Source: Polynucleobacter aenigmaticus (GTDB lineage: Bacteria > Pseudomonadota > Gammaproteobacteria > Burkholderiales > Burkholderiaceae). From it: a stretch of 64,000 nucleotides of DNA. Positions 43,077 through 51,651 of this stretch are shown here, piece after piece. The position numbers were made by a program, and so were the translations under genes. The notes under the pieces were generated by a model. The model saw only the letters and a program-made list of their open reading frames with translations, ran no database searches and had not been told where the DNA came from. The stretch is taken from assembly GCF_002206635.1 (NCBI RefSeq), contig NZ_NGUO01000011.1:1-64000 (forward strand), in the 5' to 3' direction. The stretch's first letter is position 1. Each line of letters opens with the position of its first letter.

Positions 43077-44069
43077 TTAGTCAATTTTAACGTTGGCAGC
43101 CTTAACGATCTTCGCCCATTTGTCTTGCTCGCTTTGGGTAATGATGGAGAGTTGCTCAGAATTAGCAAACTGTGGATGTATCCCTTGGTTTGCTAAGCGA
43201 GTTTTAAAGTCTGGATTAGTCAAAATCTTCCGGATTTCTCTTTCTAGTCTTGCGGTAATGGCGGGAGATGTTCCCTTAGGCGCATAGATTGCATACAGGT
43301 TCTCCACATCAAACTGTTTCATTCCATCTTGACCTAAGGTGGGTACATTAGGCATTAATGGTGAACGCTCTGGCGCGGCAATCGCGATTGGACGTAACTT
43401 ACCGCTCTGAATATGCGGCAGGGATGCAGTCACGCTATCAAACATCATGAGGGTATTGCCGGCAATTAAATCGGGCAAGGCAAACGCACTACCTTTATAG
43501 GGGATATGTGTACCGCTCGCACCGATACGCTGCATGAACAAGGTAGATTCTAAGTGGGAGAGACTGCCATTGCCTTGGGATGCGTAATTGAAGTCACCCT
43601 TTTTGGATTTAATAAACGCAATCAGCTCTGGTAAGTTTTTGGCCGGCACGGAAGGGTTGACCACAATCAAATGCGGAATGCTGCCAACTAAGGCAACCGG
43701 TACAAAATCCTTCGTCAAATCTGCTGGAGGATTTTTAAAGAGTGAGTAAGAAATCGATTGATTTGTCAGTGCACTAAAAAGCAAGGTATATCCATCGGGT
43801 GAAGCCTTAGCAGCAGCACCTAGAGCAATCATTCCACCTGCGCCGGGCTTGTTGTCAATGACCACAGGCTGGCCTAAGGCCTCACCAAGAGGTACGCCGA
43901 TTGATCTGGCAAACACATCAGTAGAGCCCCCAGCAGGAAACGGCAGAATGGCGATGATGGGTTTTTTAGGCCAATCAGCATCCGGCGCTGCAAATGCAGG
44001 AGTGCCAAGACCTATTGAAAACAGCAGGGCTGTGAGAAGGTGGCCATAGAATTGTTTGGGTATGTTCAT
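43077..44069 (-). CDS. Bug-family (TctC-like) tricarboxylate transport receptor
   Basis: A 330-residue periplasmic solute receptor. A signal peptide (LLTALLFSIGLGTPAFAAP) precedes the mature protein with the Bug motifs WPKKPIIAILPFPAGGSTDVFA, VVIDNKPGAGGMIALGAAAK, GDFNYASQGNGSLSHLES and LRPIAIAAPERSP. Bug proteins bind carboxylates or other small metabolites and are greatly expanded in betaproteobacteria, most without neighbouring transporter genes, as here. It lies 47 bases upstream of the gamma-glutamyltransferase gene in the same orientation and may be cotranscribed. The ligand cannot be named. Confidence 0.9.
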   Translation of the reverse strand: MNIPKQFYGHLLTALLFSIGLGTPAFAAPDADWPKKPIIAILPFPAGGSTDVFARSIGVPLGEALGQPVVIDNKPGAGGMIALGAAAKASPDGYTLLFSALTNQSISYSLFKNPPADLTKDFVPVALVGSIPHLIVVNPSVPAKNLPELIAFIKSKKGDFNYASQGNGSLSHLESTLFMQRIGASGTHIPYKGSAFALPDLIAGNTLMMFDSVTASLPHIQSGKLRPIAIAAPERSPLMPNVPTLGQDGMKQFDVENLYAIYAPKGTSPAITARLEREIRKILTNPDFKTRLANQGIHPQFANSEQLSIITQSEQDKWAKIVKAANVKID

Positions 44070-44244
44070 TTCAATATTCTTTAAGTGATAGGTCTATCGT
44101 ATTGGAAAAGCACTAACCAGGTGAGCTTAGATGATTGGTGCTAATAGATATTAGCTAGCATGATGCGAAATCAGGATTTGGTGCTCGCTATTAGTGCATG
44201 ATGCCCAAGGTGAGGTCATATTCAATGCAAGTGGAGCATGTTTG

Positions 44245-44970
44245 CTAATTAAACAGGTGGTACAGAATCGGAATAGCCACCGCGCTGATCACGCCATTCA
44301 TCCCCATGGCAAGACTGGCATAAGTTCCCGCCTCAGGATGAATGCTAAATGCACGTGAGGTTCCAATCCCATGTGCCCCAATACCAATCGCAAAGCCCCT
44401 TTGCCACCATGCTTTCATACCCAGCGCATTGAGAATAAATGGCGCCAAAATTGCGCCCAGTATTCCCGTGATAACAGCAAAAATAGCGGTTAATGTTGGG
44501 GAGACGCCAATGCGCTCTGCAATACCCATCGCAATTGGCGCGGTAACCGATTTGGGATACATAGCGCCGGTAATGCTGGCGTCAGCGCCAAATAACTTGG
44601 CAATATTGACTGCGCTGATGATCGATACCAGCCCGCCGGCAACCAAGGATGCCAGTAGGGGAAAGGAGCGACCCTTCAGACTAGCAAGCCCTCTATAGAT
44701 AGGAATGGCTAAAGACACTGTCGCAGAGCCCAATAAGAAGTGAATAAATTGCGCACCTTCAAAATAGGTGGAATAGGGCATCTCAACGAATTGAATAATG
44801 CTGGCTACCAAGATGATGGCAATTGCTACTGGATTGGCGAGGGGGTTTTGCTTGGAGGTCTTGTAGACCCAAAGCCCAATTTGATAGGCGGCTAAAGTAA
44901 TAAAGAGGGCAAATAAAGGGCTTCCAGAGAGATAAACCCAAATCTCGACGATGGAATGTTTCTCGCTCAC
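44245..44970 (-). CDS. lrgB: LrgB/CidB-family membrane protein
   Basis: A 241-residue polytopic membrane protein of the LrgB family, with about seven hydrophobic segments. Conserved regions: QFVEMPYSTYFEGAQFIHFLLG, SVTAPIAMGIAERIGVSP (the signature stretch) and GIGAHGIGTSRAFSIHPEAG. LrgAB/CidAB pairs are linked to holin-like control of murein hydrolases and, more recently, to export of pyruvate or other small acids. The start overlaps the upstream CidA-like gene by four bases, so the two subunits are made together. Confidence 0.92.
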   Translation of the reverse strand: MSEKHSIVEIWVYLSGSPLFALFITLAAYQIGLWVYKTSKQNPLANPVAIAIILVASIIQFVEMPYSTYFEGAQFIHFLLGSATVSLAIPIYRGLASLKGRSFPLLASLVAGGLVSIISAVNIAKLFGADASITGAMYPKSVTAPIAMGIAERIGVSPTLTAIFAVITGILGAILAPFILNALGMKAWWQRGFAIGIGAHGIGTSRAFSIHPEAGTYASLAMGMNGVISAVAIPILYHLFN

Positions 44971-45320
44971 TGATCCACCTCTTTGGGCTTGGAGCTGAAA
45001 AAACGTACCACCACAGCGCTAGTGGCGATGGTCAGAATCACACTGCCTACCAAGGCGCTCACAATTGCTAGAGCATTGGCTTTGAGTTGTGGCAGGAATA
45101 GCACCACCCCAACAGCTGCCGGCACAAATAAGAGGCCAAAGTACTGGCTAAAGCCATCGGCAACGCTGGCTAATTCAGGGTTAATCCCTTTGCGCAGTAC
45201 CAGCCAAATAATGAGGAGTACTAGGCCAATCACGGGGCCGGGCAAGGTAGGCAGGGCGAATTTAGAAATAAGCTCCCCTAGACTTTGAAATAAGAGGATT
45301 TGGACGAGACCGGAGATCAT
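44967..45320 (-). CDS. cidA: CidA/LrgA-family holin-like protein
   Basis: A 117-residue membrane protein with four predicted helices. The family signature is LPTLPGPVIGLVLLIIWLVL, followed by ADGFSQYFGLLFVPAAVGVVLF (about residues 55-76). It pairs with the downstream LrgB protein through an ATGA overlap. Members oligomerise in the membrane like holins. The C-terminus is short and charged (FFSSKPKEVDQ). A TTGCAATGCAA palindrome lies 31-41 bases upstream of the start codon. Confidence 0.9.
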   Translation of the reverse strand: MISGLVQILLFQSLGELISKFALPTLPGPVIGLVLLIIWLVLRKGINPELASVADGFSQYFGLLFVPAAVGVVLFLPQLKANALAIVSALVGSVILTIATSAVVVRFFSSKPKEVDQ

Positions 45321-45349
45321 GTCTTGATCTTACTGCCGAGCAATATATG

Positions 45350-45365
45350 TTGCAATGCAATAAAT
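45350..45365. promoter_or_regulatory. PhaR-like palindrome between cidA and the iorAB operon
   Basis: TTGCAATGCAATAAAT (45350-45365) contains the near-perfect palindrome TTGCAATGCAA and closely matches TTGCAGTGCAATAAAA before the phasin gene. It lies in the divergent region between cidA (minus) and the [2Fe-2S] dehydrogenase subunit (plus). A regulator binding here is inferred from similarity only. Confidence 0.35.
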
Positions 45366-45477
45366 GAATTCTTGTTTAATATAAGCTCAACAAAAGCAGG
45401 ATATAAAAATTATAAAAAGCTGGGGGCCATTACTGAGAAGTAAAACCCTCAAACATAAAACCAATAGGAGAGCACAC

Positions 45478-45927
45478 ATGGCTGACTTAAACGTCAATGG
45501 TAAAAAGTACAAGGTAGATGTTGATCCGGACACCCCATTGCTTTGGGTGATTCGTGACCATGTGGGTTTAACTGGCACCAAGTATGGTTGCGGTGTCGGT
45601 CAATGCGGTGCTTGCACCGTTTTGTTTGATGGTCAAGCCATTCGAAGCTGTGCGATTCCAGTTAGTGCTGCAGAAGGAAAAAAGATTGAAACCATTGAGA
45701 GCTTGGAAAAGAATGGCCAGCTCTCCAAAGTTCAAAAAGCCTGGGTCGACAATCAGGTGCCTCAGTGTGGTTACTGTCAGTCTGGCATGGTCATGGCTAC
45801 CACTGCGCTGTTACGCAATACCCCAAAGCCGAATGATGCACAAATTGATGCTGCGGTCACCAACATCTGCCGTTGCGGAACCTTCCAACAAGTGCGTGAT
45901 GCAATTCATGCTGTGAGCAAGGCATAA
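45478..45927 (+). CDS. [2Fe-2S] subunit of a molybdenum oxidoreductase (IorA-like)
   Basis: A 149-residue small subunit of the xanthine oxidase family, of the type found with isoquinoline 1-oxidoreductase and aldehyde dehydrogenases. The plant-type cluster ligands are YGCGVGQCGACTVLFDGQAIRSC (N-terminal domain). The second cluster ligands are PQCGYCQSGMVMATTALL and NICRCGTFQQVRDAI (C-terminal domain). A ribosome site (AGGAGA) precedes ATG. It passes electrons from the molybdopterin subunit encoded ten bases downstream. The real substrate is unknown. Confidence 0.9.
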   Translation: MADLNVNGKKYKVDVDPDTPLLWVIRDHVGLTGTKYGCGVGQCGACTVLFDGQAIRSCAIPVSAAEGKKIETIESLEKNGQLSKVQKAWVDNQVPQCGYCQSGMVMATTALLRNTPKPNDAQIDAAVTNICRCGTFQQVRDAIHAVSKA

Positions 45928-45936
45928 GGAGCGATC

Positions 45937-48192
45937 ATGACTAAAAAAATTAAAACAGCAACTAACACAGCCACCAATACAGCAGCTACGAGTACTTCAC
46001 GTCGCCACTTTATTGTTGGCTCTAGCGCCATTGCAACTGGATTGGCCATTGGCTTTGATTTCTCATTTATTTCTGTGGCGAATGCTGCTATGGGCACTGG
46101 CACCACTGCCATGACTCCTTTGGCGACACCTGAGATCGGTGTTTGGGTAGTAGTAAAGCCAAACGATGACGTCGTTGTGCGTATCGTGCGCTCCGAGATG
46201 GGCCAAGGAACGATTACTGGTCTAGCACAAATGGTTGCCGAAGAATTACAGTGTGACTGGAAAAAAGTCTCTTATGAGTATCCATCACCAGGTGAGAGTC
46301 TCAAACGCAAACAAGCTTGGGGAAGTTACTCTACGGGTGGCAGTCGCGGTATTCGCACTTCAGAGCAGTATGTTCGTAAAGGTGGTGCAGCTGCACGCAT
46401 GATGTTGATTCAAGCTGCCGCTAATCAGTGGAATGTTCCCGTATCAGAGTGCGTAGCTAAAGACAGTGTGATTACCCATACACCATCTGGACGTAAAACT
46501 ACTTTCGGTAAAGTTTCTGTTGCCGCATCTCAGTTAGAAACCCCAAAAGAAATTCCTTTAAAAGATCCTAAAGAGTGGACTTTGATTGGTAAGTCAGTCA
46601 ATCGTATTGACGGCACTGCTGATAAGGTCACTGGTAAGCAGGTATATGCGATTGATTTAAAGATCCCAGGCATGTTGGTTGCGACGATTAAAGAATCTCC
46701 AGTATTTGGCGGCAAAGTCAAAAGCTTTGATGCTTCTAAAGCCTCCAGCATGAAGGGTGTCAAGAAAGTTGTGCAAGTAGGTGATTCAGCAGTTGCGGTA
46801 GTAGCTGACACTTTCTGGCAAGCTAAGACCAGCTTAGATGCAGTCAATATTATTTGGGATAACGGTGCTAATGGCGATGTCTCAAGCGCTTCTATCAAGA
46901 AGATGCTGGAAGAGGGGCTTACTGCGAATGAAACTTTTGTGGGCAACTCCAATGGTGATGTGAAGGAAGCAATTGCTAAGGCGTCTAAAACTATTGAGGC
47001 CACCTATTTCTATCCATTCTTAAATCATGCCACTTTGGAACCACAAACAGCTACTGCGAAGTGGACGGCAGATTCTTGTGAGGCTTGGGTGCCAACTCAA
47101 GACGGCGAGGCATCTTTAGCTGCTGTGATCGCTGCCTCTGGATTGCCGGCTGAAAAGTGCAACGTCTACAAGGTGAACCTCGGTGGTGGATTTGGTCGTC
47201 GTGGCGCATTCCAGGATTACACAACGCAAGCAGTCAATATTGCCAAGCAAATGCCGGGCACTCCAATCAAATTGATTTGGACTCGTGAAGAAGACATGAC
47301 CCAAGGGCGTTATCACCCAGTGATGATGTGCAAAATGACTGCGGCAATTGATGACAAGAAAAATATCACTGGTCTCAATATGCGTTTATCAGGCCAGTCT
47401 ATTTTGGCAGCAGTCCGTCCAGCAGTGGTAGCGGCTAATAAGGGTAAAGATCCCGTTGTGTTTCAGGGGCTAGATGCTGCTGGTGAGCATGGCATTACTT
47501 ATAGCTTCCCAAATTTGATGATTGATCATGCCATGCGCAATACGCATGTGCCGCCGGGCTTCTGGCGTGGTGTGAACGTCAATCAAAATGCGATCTTTAT
47601 TGAAACCTTTATGGATGAGATGGCAGAAGCAGCAGGAGTGGATGCAGTCGAGTTCCGTCGTAAGCACATGGAGAAGTACCCACGGGCCATCGCAGTTCTC
47701 AATGCAGTAGCTGATGGTATCGGTTGGACCAAGCCGGCTAAGCCAGGTGTATTCCGTGGCGTTGCGCAGATGCGCTCCTTCGGAAGTTACGTGGCCGCTG
47801 CTTGTGAACTCTCAGTCACAAATGGCAATGAAGTGAAAATTCATCGGATTGTGGCTGCAACTGATCCGGGTTATGTGGTCAACCCAGATCAAGTGGCCCG
47901 TCAAGTATCCGGTTCTTTTGTCTATGGTTTATCTGCTCTCTTTGAGGAGGAAATTACGATTGAGAAGGGCGCAGTTGTCCAGAAGAACTTTGATACCTTT
48001 AACTCCATTCGTCTCTCACAGATGCCTAAAGTTGAAACGATCATCATTCAAGGTGGTGGTAAAGACTGGGGTGGTGTCGGTGAGCCAACGATTGCAGTAG
48101 CAGCGCCAGCAGTACTCAATGCGATTTACCGAGCCACTGGTAAACGTTTGCGTACAGTGCCCTTGAAAAATAGCGGTATCAAGTTGGTATAA
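45937..48192 (+). CDS. Tat-exported molybdopterin subunit of an IorB-like oxidoreductase
   Basis: A 751-residue catalytic subunit of the xanthine oxidase family. A twin-arginine signal (TSRRHFIVGSSAIATGLAIG) indicates export with the cofactor in place. Conserved parts are VVRIVRSEMGQGTITGLAQM, KVNLGGGFGRRGAFQDYT (Mo-cofactor region), THVPPGFWRGVNVNQN and the C-terminal GGGKDWGGVGEPTIAVAAPA, which holds the active-site Glu. There is no FAD subunit, so electrons probably go from the small subunit to a cytochrome. The cytochrome genes that follow (soxX, soxA) are attractive acceptors, though this is inference. The name isoquinoline oxidoreductase is a family label, not a substrate claim. Confidence 0.9.
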   Translation: MTKKIKTATNTATNTAATSTSRRHFIVGSSAIATGLAIGFDFSFISVANAAMGTGTTAMTPLATPEIGVWVVVKPNDDVVVRIVRSEMGQGTITGLAQMVAEELQCDWKKVSYEYPSPGESLKRKQAWGSYSTGGSRGIRTSEQYVRKGGAAARMMLIQAAANQWNVPVSECVAKDSVITHTPSGRKTTFGKVSVAASQLETPKEIPLKDPKEWTLIGKSVNRIDGTADKVTGKQVYAIDLKIPGMLVATIKESPVFGGKVKSFDASKASSMKGVKKVVQVGDSAVAVVADTFWQAKTSLDAVNIIWDNGANGDVSSASIKKMLEEGLTANETFVGNSNGDVKEAIAKASKTIEATYFYPFLNHATLEPQTATAKWTADSCEAWVPTQDGEASLAAVIAASGLPAEKCNVYKVNLGGGFGRRGAFQDYTTQAVNIAKQMPGTPIKLIWTREEDMTQGRYHPVMMCKMTAAIDDKKNITGLNMRLSGQSILAAVRPAVVAANKGKDPVVFQGLDAAGEHGITYSFPNLMIDHAMRNTHVPPGFWRGVNVNQNAIFIETFMDEMAEAAGVDAVEFRRKHMEKYPRAIAVLNAVADGIGWTKPAKPGVFRGVAQMRSFGSYVAAACELSVTNGNEVKIHRIVAATDPGYVVNPDQVARQVSGSFVYGLSALFEEEITIEKGAVVQKNFDTFNSIRLSQMPKVETIIIQGGGKDWGGVGEPTIAVAAPAVLNAIYRATGKRLRTVPLKNSGIKLV

Positions 48193-48223
48193 GTTCGATG
48201 TTTATGGGATTGGGTAAGGGGTA

Positions 48224-48673
48224 ATGAGAAGCATACTGGTGGCGGTATTACTGGGAATGTCGATCGTTTCTCTTGCCAACCAAACCCAAGCGCAAACTTG
48301 GTCGGGGGATTCTATTGTGAACCCCCTTACTTCTTCTCCTGGGGATGCAACTAAAGGTCGAATGATTGTGGCGAGTCGTCAAACAGGCTTATGCCTACTT
48401 TGTCATAGCGGACCCTTTCCGGAGGAGCGCTTTCAGGGCAACTTGGCTCCCGATATGGGGGCTAGTGTCGGGCACCTCAGTGAGGCGCAATTGCGAGCCA
48501 GAATAGTAGATCCCAGTCGCTTTAATGCCGGCACCATCATGCCTTCTTATTACCGCACCGAAGGGCTTAATCGCGTGGCACCCAAGTTTGAAGGTCAATC
48601 TATATTAAGCGGGCAAGAGATTGAGGATGTCGTGGCCTTTCTAGTTAGCCTGAAGGTAAAAACTGTTCAATGA
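48224..48673 (+). CDS. soxX: SoxX, monohaem cytochrome c of the thiosulfate-oxidising system
   Basis: A 149-residue periplasmic cytochrome. A signal peptide (MRSILVAVLLGMSIVSLANQ, cleavage near TQAQ) is followed by GDATKGRMIVASRQTGLCLLCHSGP, whose CLLCH is the haem site. Then come LAPDMGASVGHLSEAQLRAR and GTIMPSYYRTEGLNRVAPKF, whose Met is the likely axial ligand, and GQEIEDVVAFLVSL. This order is typical of SoxX. SoxX pairs with SoxA to attach thiosulfate to the SoxY carrier. It begins 32 bases after the molybdopterin subunit gene. Confidence 0.92.
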   Translation: MRSILVAVLLGMSIVSLANQTQAQTWSGDSIVNPLTSSPGDATKGRMIVASRQTGLCLLCHSGPFPEERFQGNLAPDMGASVGHLSEAQLRARIVDPSRFNAGTIMPSYYRTEGLNRVAPKFEGQSILSGQEIEDVVAFLVSLKVKTVQ

Positions 48674-48689
48674 AATACGAAATATCACT

Positions 48690-49175
48690 ATGACTTCATT
48701 AAAAGTAAGTTCCACTTCTCCCAATTTGACTCGAAGGCTATATTTGTCTGCACTGGGTATTTTGGGTTTGTCGAGTTGGCTTACCCCTCTCTCAGCAGGT
48801 GCTAAGCAGCCCGAAGCAATGGAGGCTATTGCAAAGATAGTGGGCTCAAATGCCATTCAGAATGGACGGGTCAAGCTAGTGATTCCACCATTAGTGGAGA
48901 GCGGTAATTTGGTGGTACTCAAAGTGGCTATCGAGAGTCCAATGTCTTCTATTGATTACGTTAAGGCCGTCCATATTATTTCTGAAGCAAATCCATTGCC
49001 TAATATTTTTACAGCGTATTTCACCCCGCGCTCTGGTCGCGCAGAAGTTACTACACGGGTGAGGTTGGCGGATTCCCAGCGCGTATGGGCAATCGCCCAA
49101 ATGAGCGATGGTGGTTATTGGCAGGGTTATGCCGATACCTTGGTGACTTTGTCTGCTTGTACGGAGATGATATGA
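48690..49175 (+). CDS. soxY: SoxY-like sulfur carrier with an atypical C-terminus
   Basis: A 161-residue protein with a Tat-type signal (NLTRRLYLSALGILGLSSWL) and the SoxY beta-sandwich: GRVKLVIPPLVESGNLVVLKV, SYVKAVHIISEANPLP-like strand region, and ARVRLADSQRVWAIAQMSDG. Normal SoxY ends in GGCGG, whose Cys carries the sulfur. Here the end is LVTLSACTEMI: a Cys is present four residues from the end, but the glycines are not. The last codons also contain the GGAG ribosome site of soxZ, with which it overlaps by four bases. The flexible swinging arm may thus work differently. Confidence 0.85.
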   Translation: MTSLKVSSTSPNLTRRLYLSALGILGLSSWLTPLSAGAKQPEAMEAIAKIVGSNAIQNGRVKLVIPPLVESGNLVVLKVAIESPMSSIDYVKAVHIISEANPLPNIFTAYFTPRSGRAEVTTRVRLADSQRVWAIAQMSDGGYWQGYADTLVTLSACTEMI

Positions 49176-49501
49176 GCAAGACCTCCCGTACTGGTCTTAC
49201 CGCCCCCGCGAACGCAAAGAAGGATTCGATTATTGAGATCCGAGCGATTGCTCAGCATGACATGGAAACTGGCTTTCGATATACGGAAGATGGCAAGCGT
49301 ATTCCCCGGGACATTATTCGTTTGTTTACCTGCCGCTATAACGATGAAGAAGTCTTTAAGGCTGATTTTTACCCAGGCATTGGCGCTAATCCTCTCATCA
49401 TATTTACTACCATTGCGGTCGCATCAGGCACGATTGAGTGCAAGTGGACGGGTGATGATGGTTATGAAGCGATCAATCAAGTAAAAATTACTGTCTCGTG
49501 A
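49172..49501 (+). CDS. soxZ: SoxZ, sulfur-carrier partner of SoxY
   Basis: 109 residues, starting at MSKTSRTGLTAPANAKKDS (ATG 49172) with a GGAG site inside soxY. Conserved features: IIEIRAIAQHDMETGFRYTEDGKRIPRDIIRLFTCRYN and FYPGIGANPLIIFTTIAVAS, ending IECKWTGDDGY-type beta strands. SoxZ has no signal peptide and is exported as a complex with SoxY through the Tat pathway. Overlaps on both sides (ATGA before, GTGA after) show tight coupling of the sox genes. Confidence 0.9.
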   Translation: MSKTSRTGLTAPANAKKDSIIEIRAIAQHDMETGFRYTEDGKRIPRDIIRLFTCRYNDEEVFKADFYPGIGANPLIIFTTIAVASGTIECKWTGDDGYEAINQVKITVS

Positions 49502-50283
49502 AAGCTTGGCCACTTCGCAATCGGTGGCGATTTATATTGCTTGGACTCATGATTGCGCATGTTGGATTTGCGGCTGACATTCCAAAAGATAGCCGCCAAT
49601 CGAGTTATCAATTGATGACGACTGAAAATCAAGCCATGCAAGATGATCCCAACTTAAACCCTGCTCTGTTTTGGGTGATGGATGGCCACAGTCTCTGGAA
49701 GGAAAAGACGGGAAATAAGAACGTCTCTTGTGGGTCTTGTCACGGCGATTCTGGAAAAAAGATGGCTGGTGTTGCAACCCAATTTCCAAAAGTCATTAAA
49801 GGAAGACTGCAAACTTTAGAGGGGCAAATTAATCAATGCCGCTCAGCGCAGCAAGAGGCACCAGCACTTGCTTATGAAGGTAAAGAGCTTTTAGCATTAA
49901 CGACATTTGTGGCCACTCAATCAAAAGGGATGCCAATCACTATTCAAGAAACACTGCAAAATAAGAAGGATCTGCAACAAGGCAAACTGTTCTTTAATGA
50001 AAGAATGGGGCAACTCAATTTATCCTGTGCTCAATGCCATCAAGACCGTGCTGGCTTGAAATTGGGTGGCAGTCTTATTCCGCAAGGGCATCCTACTGCC
50101 TACCCAATTTATCGAATTGAGTGGCAAACCATGGGATCTTTGCAAAGACGTCTTCGTAATTGCATGAGTGGGGTGCGAGCTAAGCAGTTTGAGTACGGCT
50201 CTACTGAAATGGCTCAGCTTGAGCTCTATCTCATGTGGCGGGCCAGAGGAATGCCCCTGGAAACTCCAGGGGTGAGGCCCTAA
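49498..50283 (+). CDS. soxA: SoxA, dihaem cytochrome c subunit
   Basis: A 261-residue protein starting at GTG 49498 (overlap GTGA with soxZ). A signal peptide (FILLGLMIAHVGFAAD) precedes two haem-binding regions: VSCGSCHGD (about residue 80) and LSCAQCHQD (about 180). RLRNCMSGVRA provides the conserved Cys ligand near the active haem. SoxXA oxidatively couples thiosulfate to SoxY. The soxB and soxCD genes are not in the window, and purU follows convergently after nine bases, so the pathway here stops at the carrier stage unless the rest lies elsewhere. Confidence 0.92.
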   Translation: MKAWPLRNRWRFILLGLMIAHVGFAADIPKDSRQSSYQLMTTENQAMQDDPNLNPALFWVMDGHSLWKEKTGNKNVSCGSCHGDSGKKMAGVATQFPKVIKGRLQTLEGQINQCRSAQQEAPALAYEGKELLALTTFVATQSKGMPITIQETLQNKKDLQQGKLFFNERMGQLNLSCAQCHQDRAGLKLGGSLIPQGHPTAYPIYRIEWQTMGSLQRRLRNCMSGVRAKQFEYGSTEMAQLELYLMWRARGMPLETPGVRP

Positions 50284-50292
50284 AGATCCAGG

Positions 50293-51147
50293 TTAATCTG
50301 AGAAGACTACAGAAGTAGCGCCATTAATCAATACGCGATCATGCAAGTAATAGCGTAGAGCGCGCGACAGGACGGTACGCTCCAAGTCACGACCTTTACG
50401 AACCAAGTCTTCTGGTGTATCGCCATGCGTTACGCGTGTCACGTCTTGCTCAATGATCGGTCCTTCATCTAGATCGCTAGTCACGAAGTGCGCAGTAGCG
50501 CCAATGAGCTTAATGCCGCGAGCATGAGCTTGATGGTATGGCTTAGCGCCTTTGAAACTTGGCAAGAAAGAATGGTGAACATTGATACAACGTCCCGATA
50601 ATTTAGTGGATAAATCATCTGAAAGAATTTGCATGTAGCGCGCTAAGATCACCATATCCACTTTGGAGTCATCAACAATCTGCAGCAACTTCGCCTCTTG
50701 AGCGGATTTAGTATCTGGAGTGACGGGCAGGTGATAAAACGGTATATCCGCAAAATCAATGCTGGCATACACCTCACGTGGGTGATTAGAAACAATCCCG
50801 CAGATCAGCATCGGCAATTCACCGATGCGCCAGCGATAGAGAAGGTCTACTAGGCAATGATCTAGCTTCGAAGCCATGATCAGTACGCGTTTTAAATCTT
50901 TAACGGCGCGCAATTCCCAGGTGAGATCAAAGCGTTTGGCAATATCTACAAAGCCCACTTTAAGAGTTGTGGCATCGCTATCGCAACTAAAGCTGACGCG
51001 CATGAAAAAGCGCTTTGAGGCCTTGTCATCGAATTGCTGAGCCTCTTCAATATCGCCACCCAATTCAAAGATATAGGTTGATACGGCGGCAACAATGCCC
51101 GGACGGTTAGGGCAGGTAAGTGTGAGGTAGTAATTTTCTGTGGTCAT
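50293..51147 (-). CDS. purU: PurU, formyltetrahydrofolate deformylase
   Basis: A 284-residue cytoplasmic enzyme that hydrolyses 10-formyl-THF to formate and THF. An N-terminal ACT domain (LTLTCPNRPGIVAAVSTYIF, about residues 8-80) is followed by a formyltransferase domain with ASKLDHCLVDLLYRWRIGEL, GRCINVHHSFLPSFKGAKPY (catalytic His/Asn region) and ATAHFVTSDLDEGPIIEQDV (catalytic Asp). It is complete and of standard length. It faces soxA convergently with nine bases between stops. Confidence 0.96.
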   Translation of the reverse strand: MTTENYYLTLTCPNRPGIVAAVSTYIFELGGDIEEAQQFDDKASKRFFMRVSFSCDSDATTLKVGFVDIAKRFDLTWELRAVKDLKRVLIMASKLDHCLVDLLYRWRIGELPMLICGIVSNHPREVYASIDFADIPFYHLPVTPDTKSAQEAKLLQIVDDSKVDMVILARYMQILSDDLSTKLSGRCINVHHSFLPSFKGAKPYHQAHARGIKLIGATAHFVTSDLDEGPIIEQDVTRVTHGDTPEDLVRKGRDLERTVLSRALRYYLHDRVLINGATSVVFSD

Positions 51148-51233
51148 GGCTTCAGTATGGAAAAGATGGCTGATAAGGTGTAATTTTAGACTGCTTATGC
51201 GAGGGGTTTAAAAAGGAAGCTTCAGCCCGCCGA

Positions 51234-51584
51234 TTATTGCTGGGCTTTGGGTGCCGCGATATCGGCTGGACCCAGATAGGATTCACTCATATCTTTTACT
51301 GTAGGCAGGGGGATATCCACGCAAATGGGTTTTGGTCCTAATGCATTCAGAAAGTTGCAATCTTGCTTGGTGGCCGCCGAGGCAGCATGCTCTAGGGGTG
51401 ATTTTCCGGTTGTTGCAGTAGAGATCGCGCTGGCTGCAGTTGTGGGGTTGGCTACGGCTACTGAGACAGCTGCAGTGCCTGCAGTGCTAGCTACGGTAGT
51501 GGCTGAGCTTCCCAATGCTAGCAATGGCGCAGCACATCCACTCAGATTGAAGCAAAGAGCTAGACCACCCAGGGCTATGCTCAC
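51234..51584 (-). CDS. Small alanine/threonine-rich lipoprotein
   Basis: About 116 residues from the GTG at 51584. Longer frames would run back through the terminator of the upstream gene, so a late start is preferred; a TTG at 51593 is the alternative. The N-terminus is a lipoprotein signal (LGGLALCFNLSGCAAP, lipobox LSGC). The mature part has an Ala/Thr/Val-rich stretch (TTVASTAGTAAVSVAVANP) and a more ordinary end with two Cys (KQDCNFLNALGPKPICVDI) that could pair. No family is recognised. Probably anchored in the outer membrane. Confidence 0.6.
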   Translation of the reverse strand: MSIALGGLALCFNLSGCAAPLLALGSSATTVASTAGTAAVSVAVANPTTAASAISTATTGKSPLEHAASAATKQDCNFLNALGPKPICVDIPLPTVKDMSESYLGPADIAAPKAQQ

Positions 51585-51591
51585 ATAAAAC

Positions 51592-51626
51592 AAAAAAGCA
51601 GACCAGCCTGATGGGCTTGATCTGCT
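51592..51626 (-). terminator. Rho-independent terminator of the 51652-52059 gene
   Basis: On the minus strand a stem AGCAGA...TCTGCT with inner AGCC/GGCT pairs is followed directly by six T residues (complement of 51592-51597). It begins 25 bases past the stop of the gene upstream. Confidence 0.8.
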
Positions 51627-51651
51627 CAAAGAGATCGTCAAGGCGATGTGT

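Noticed and set aside
48224..50283. A complete thiosulfate oxidation pathway
   Set aside because: Only soxX, soxY, soxZ and soxA are present in the window; soxB and soxCD are not, so the pathway cannot be claimed.
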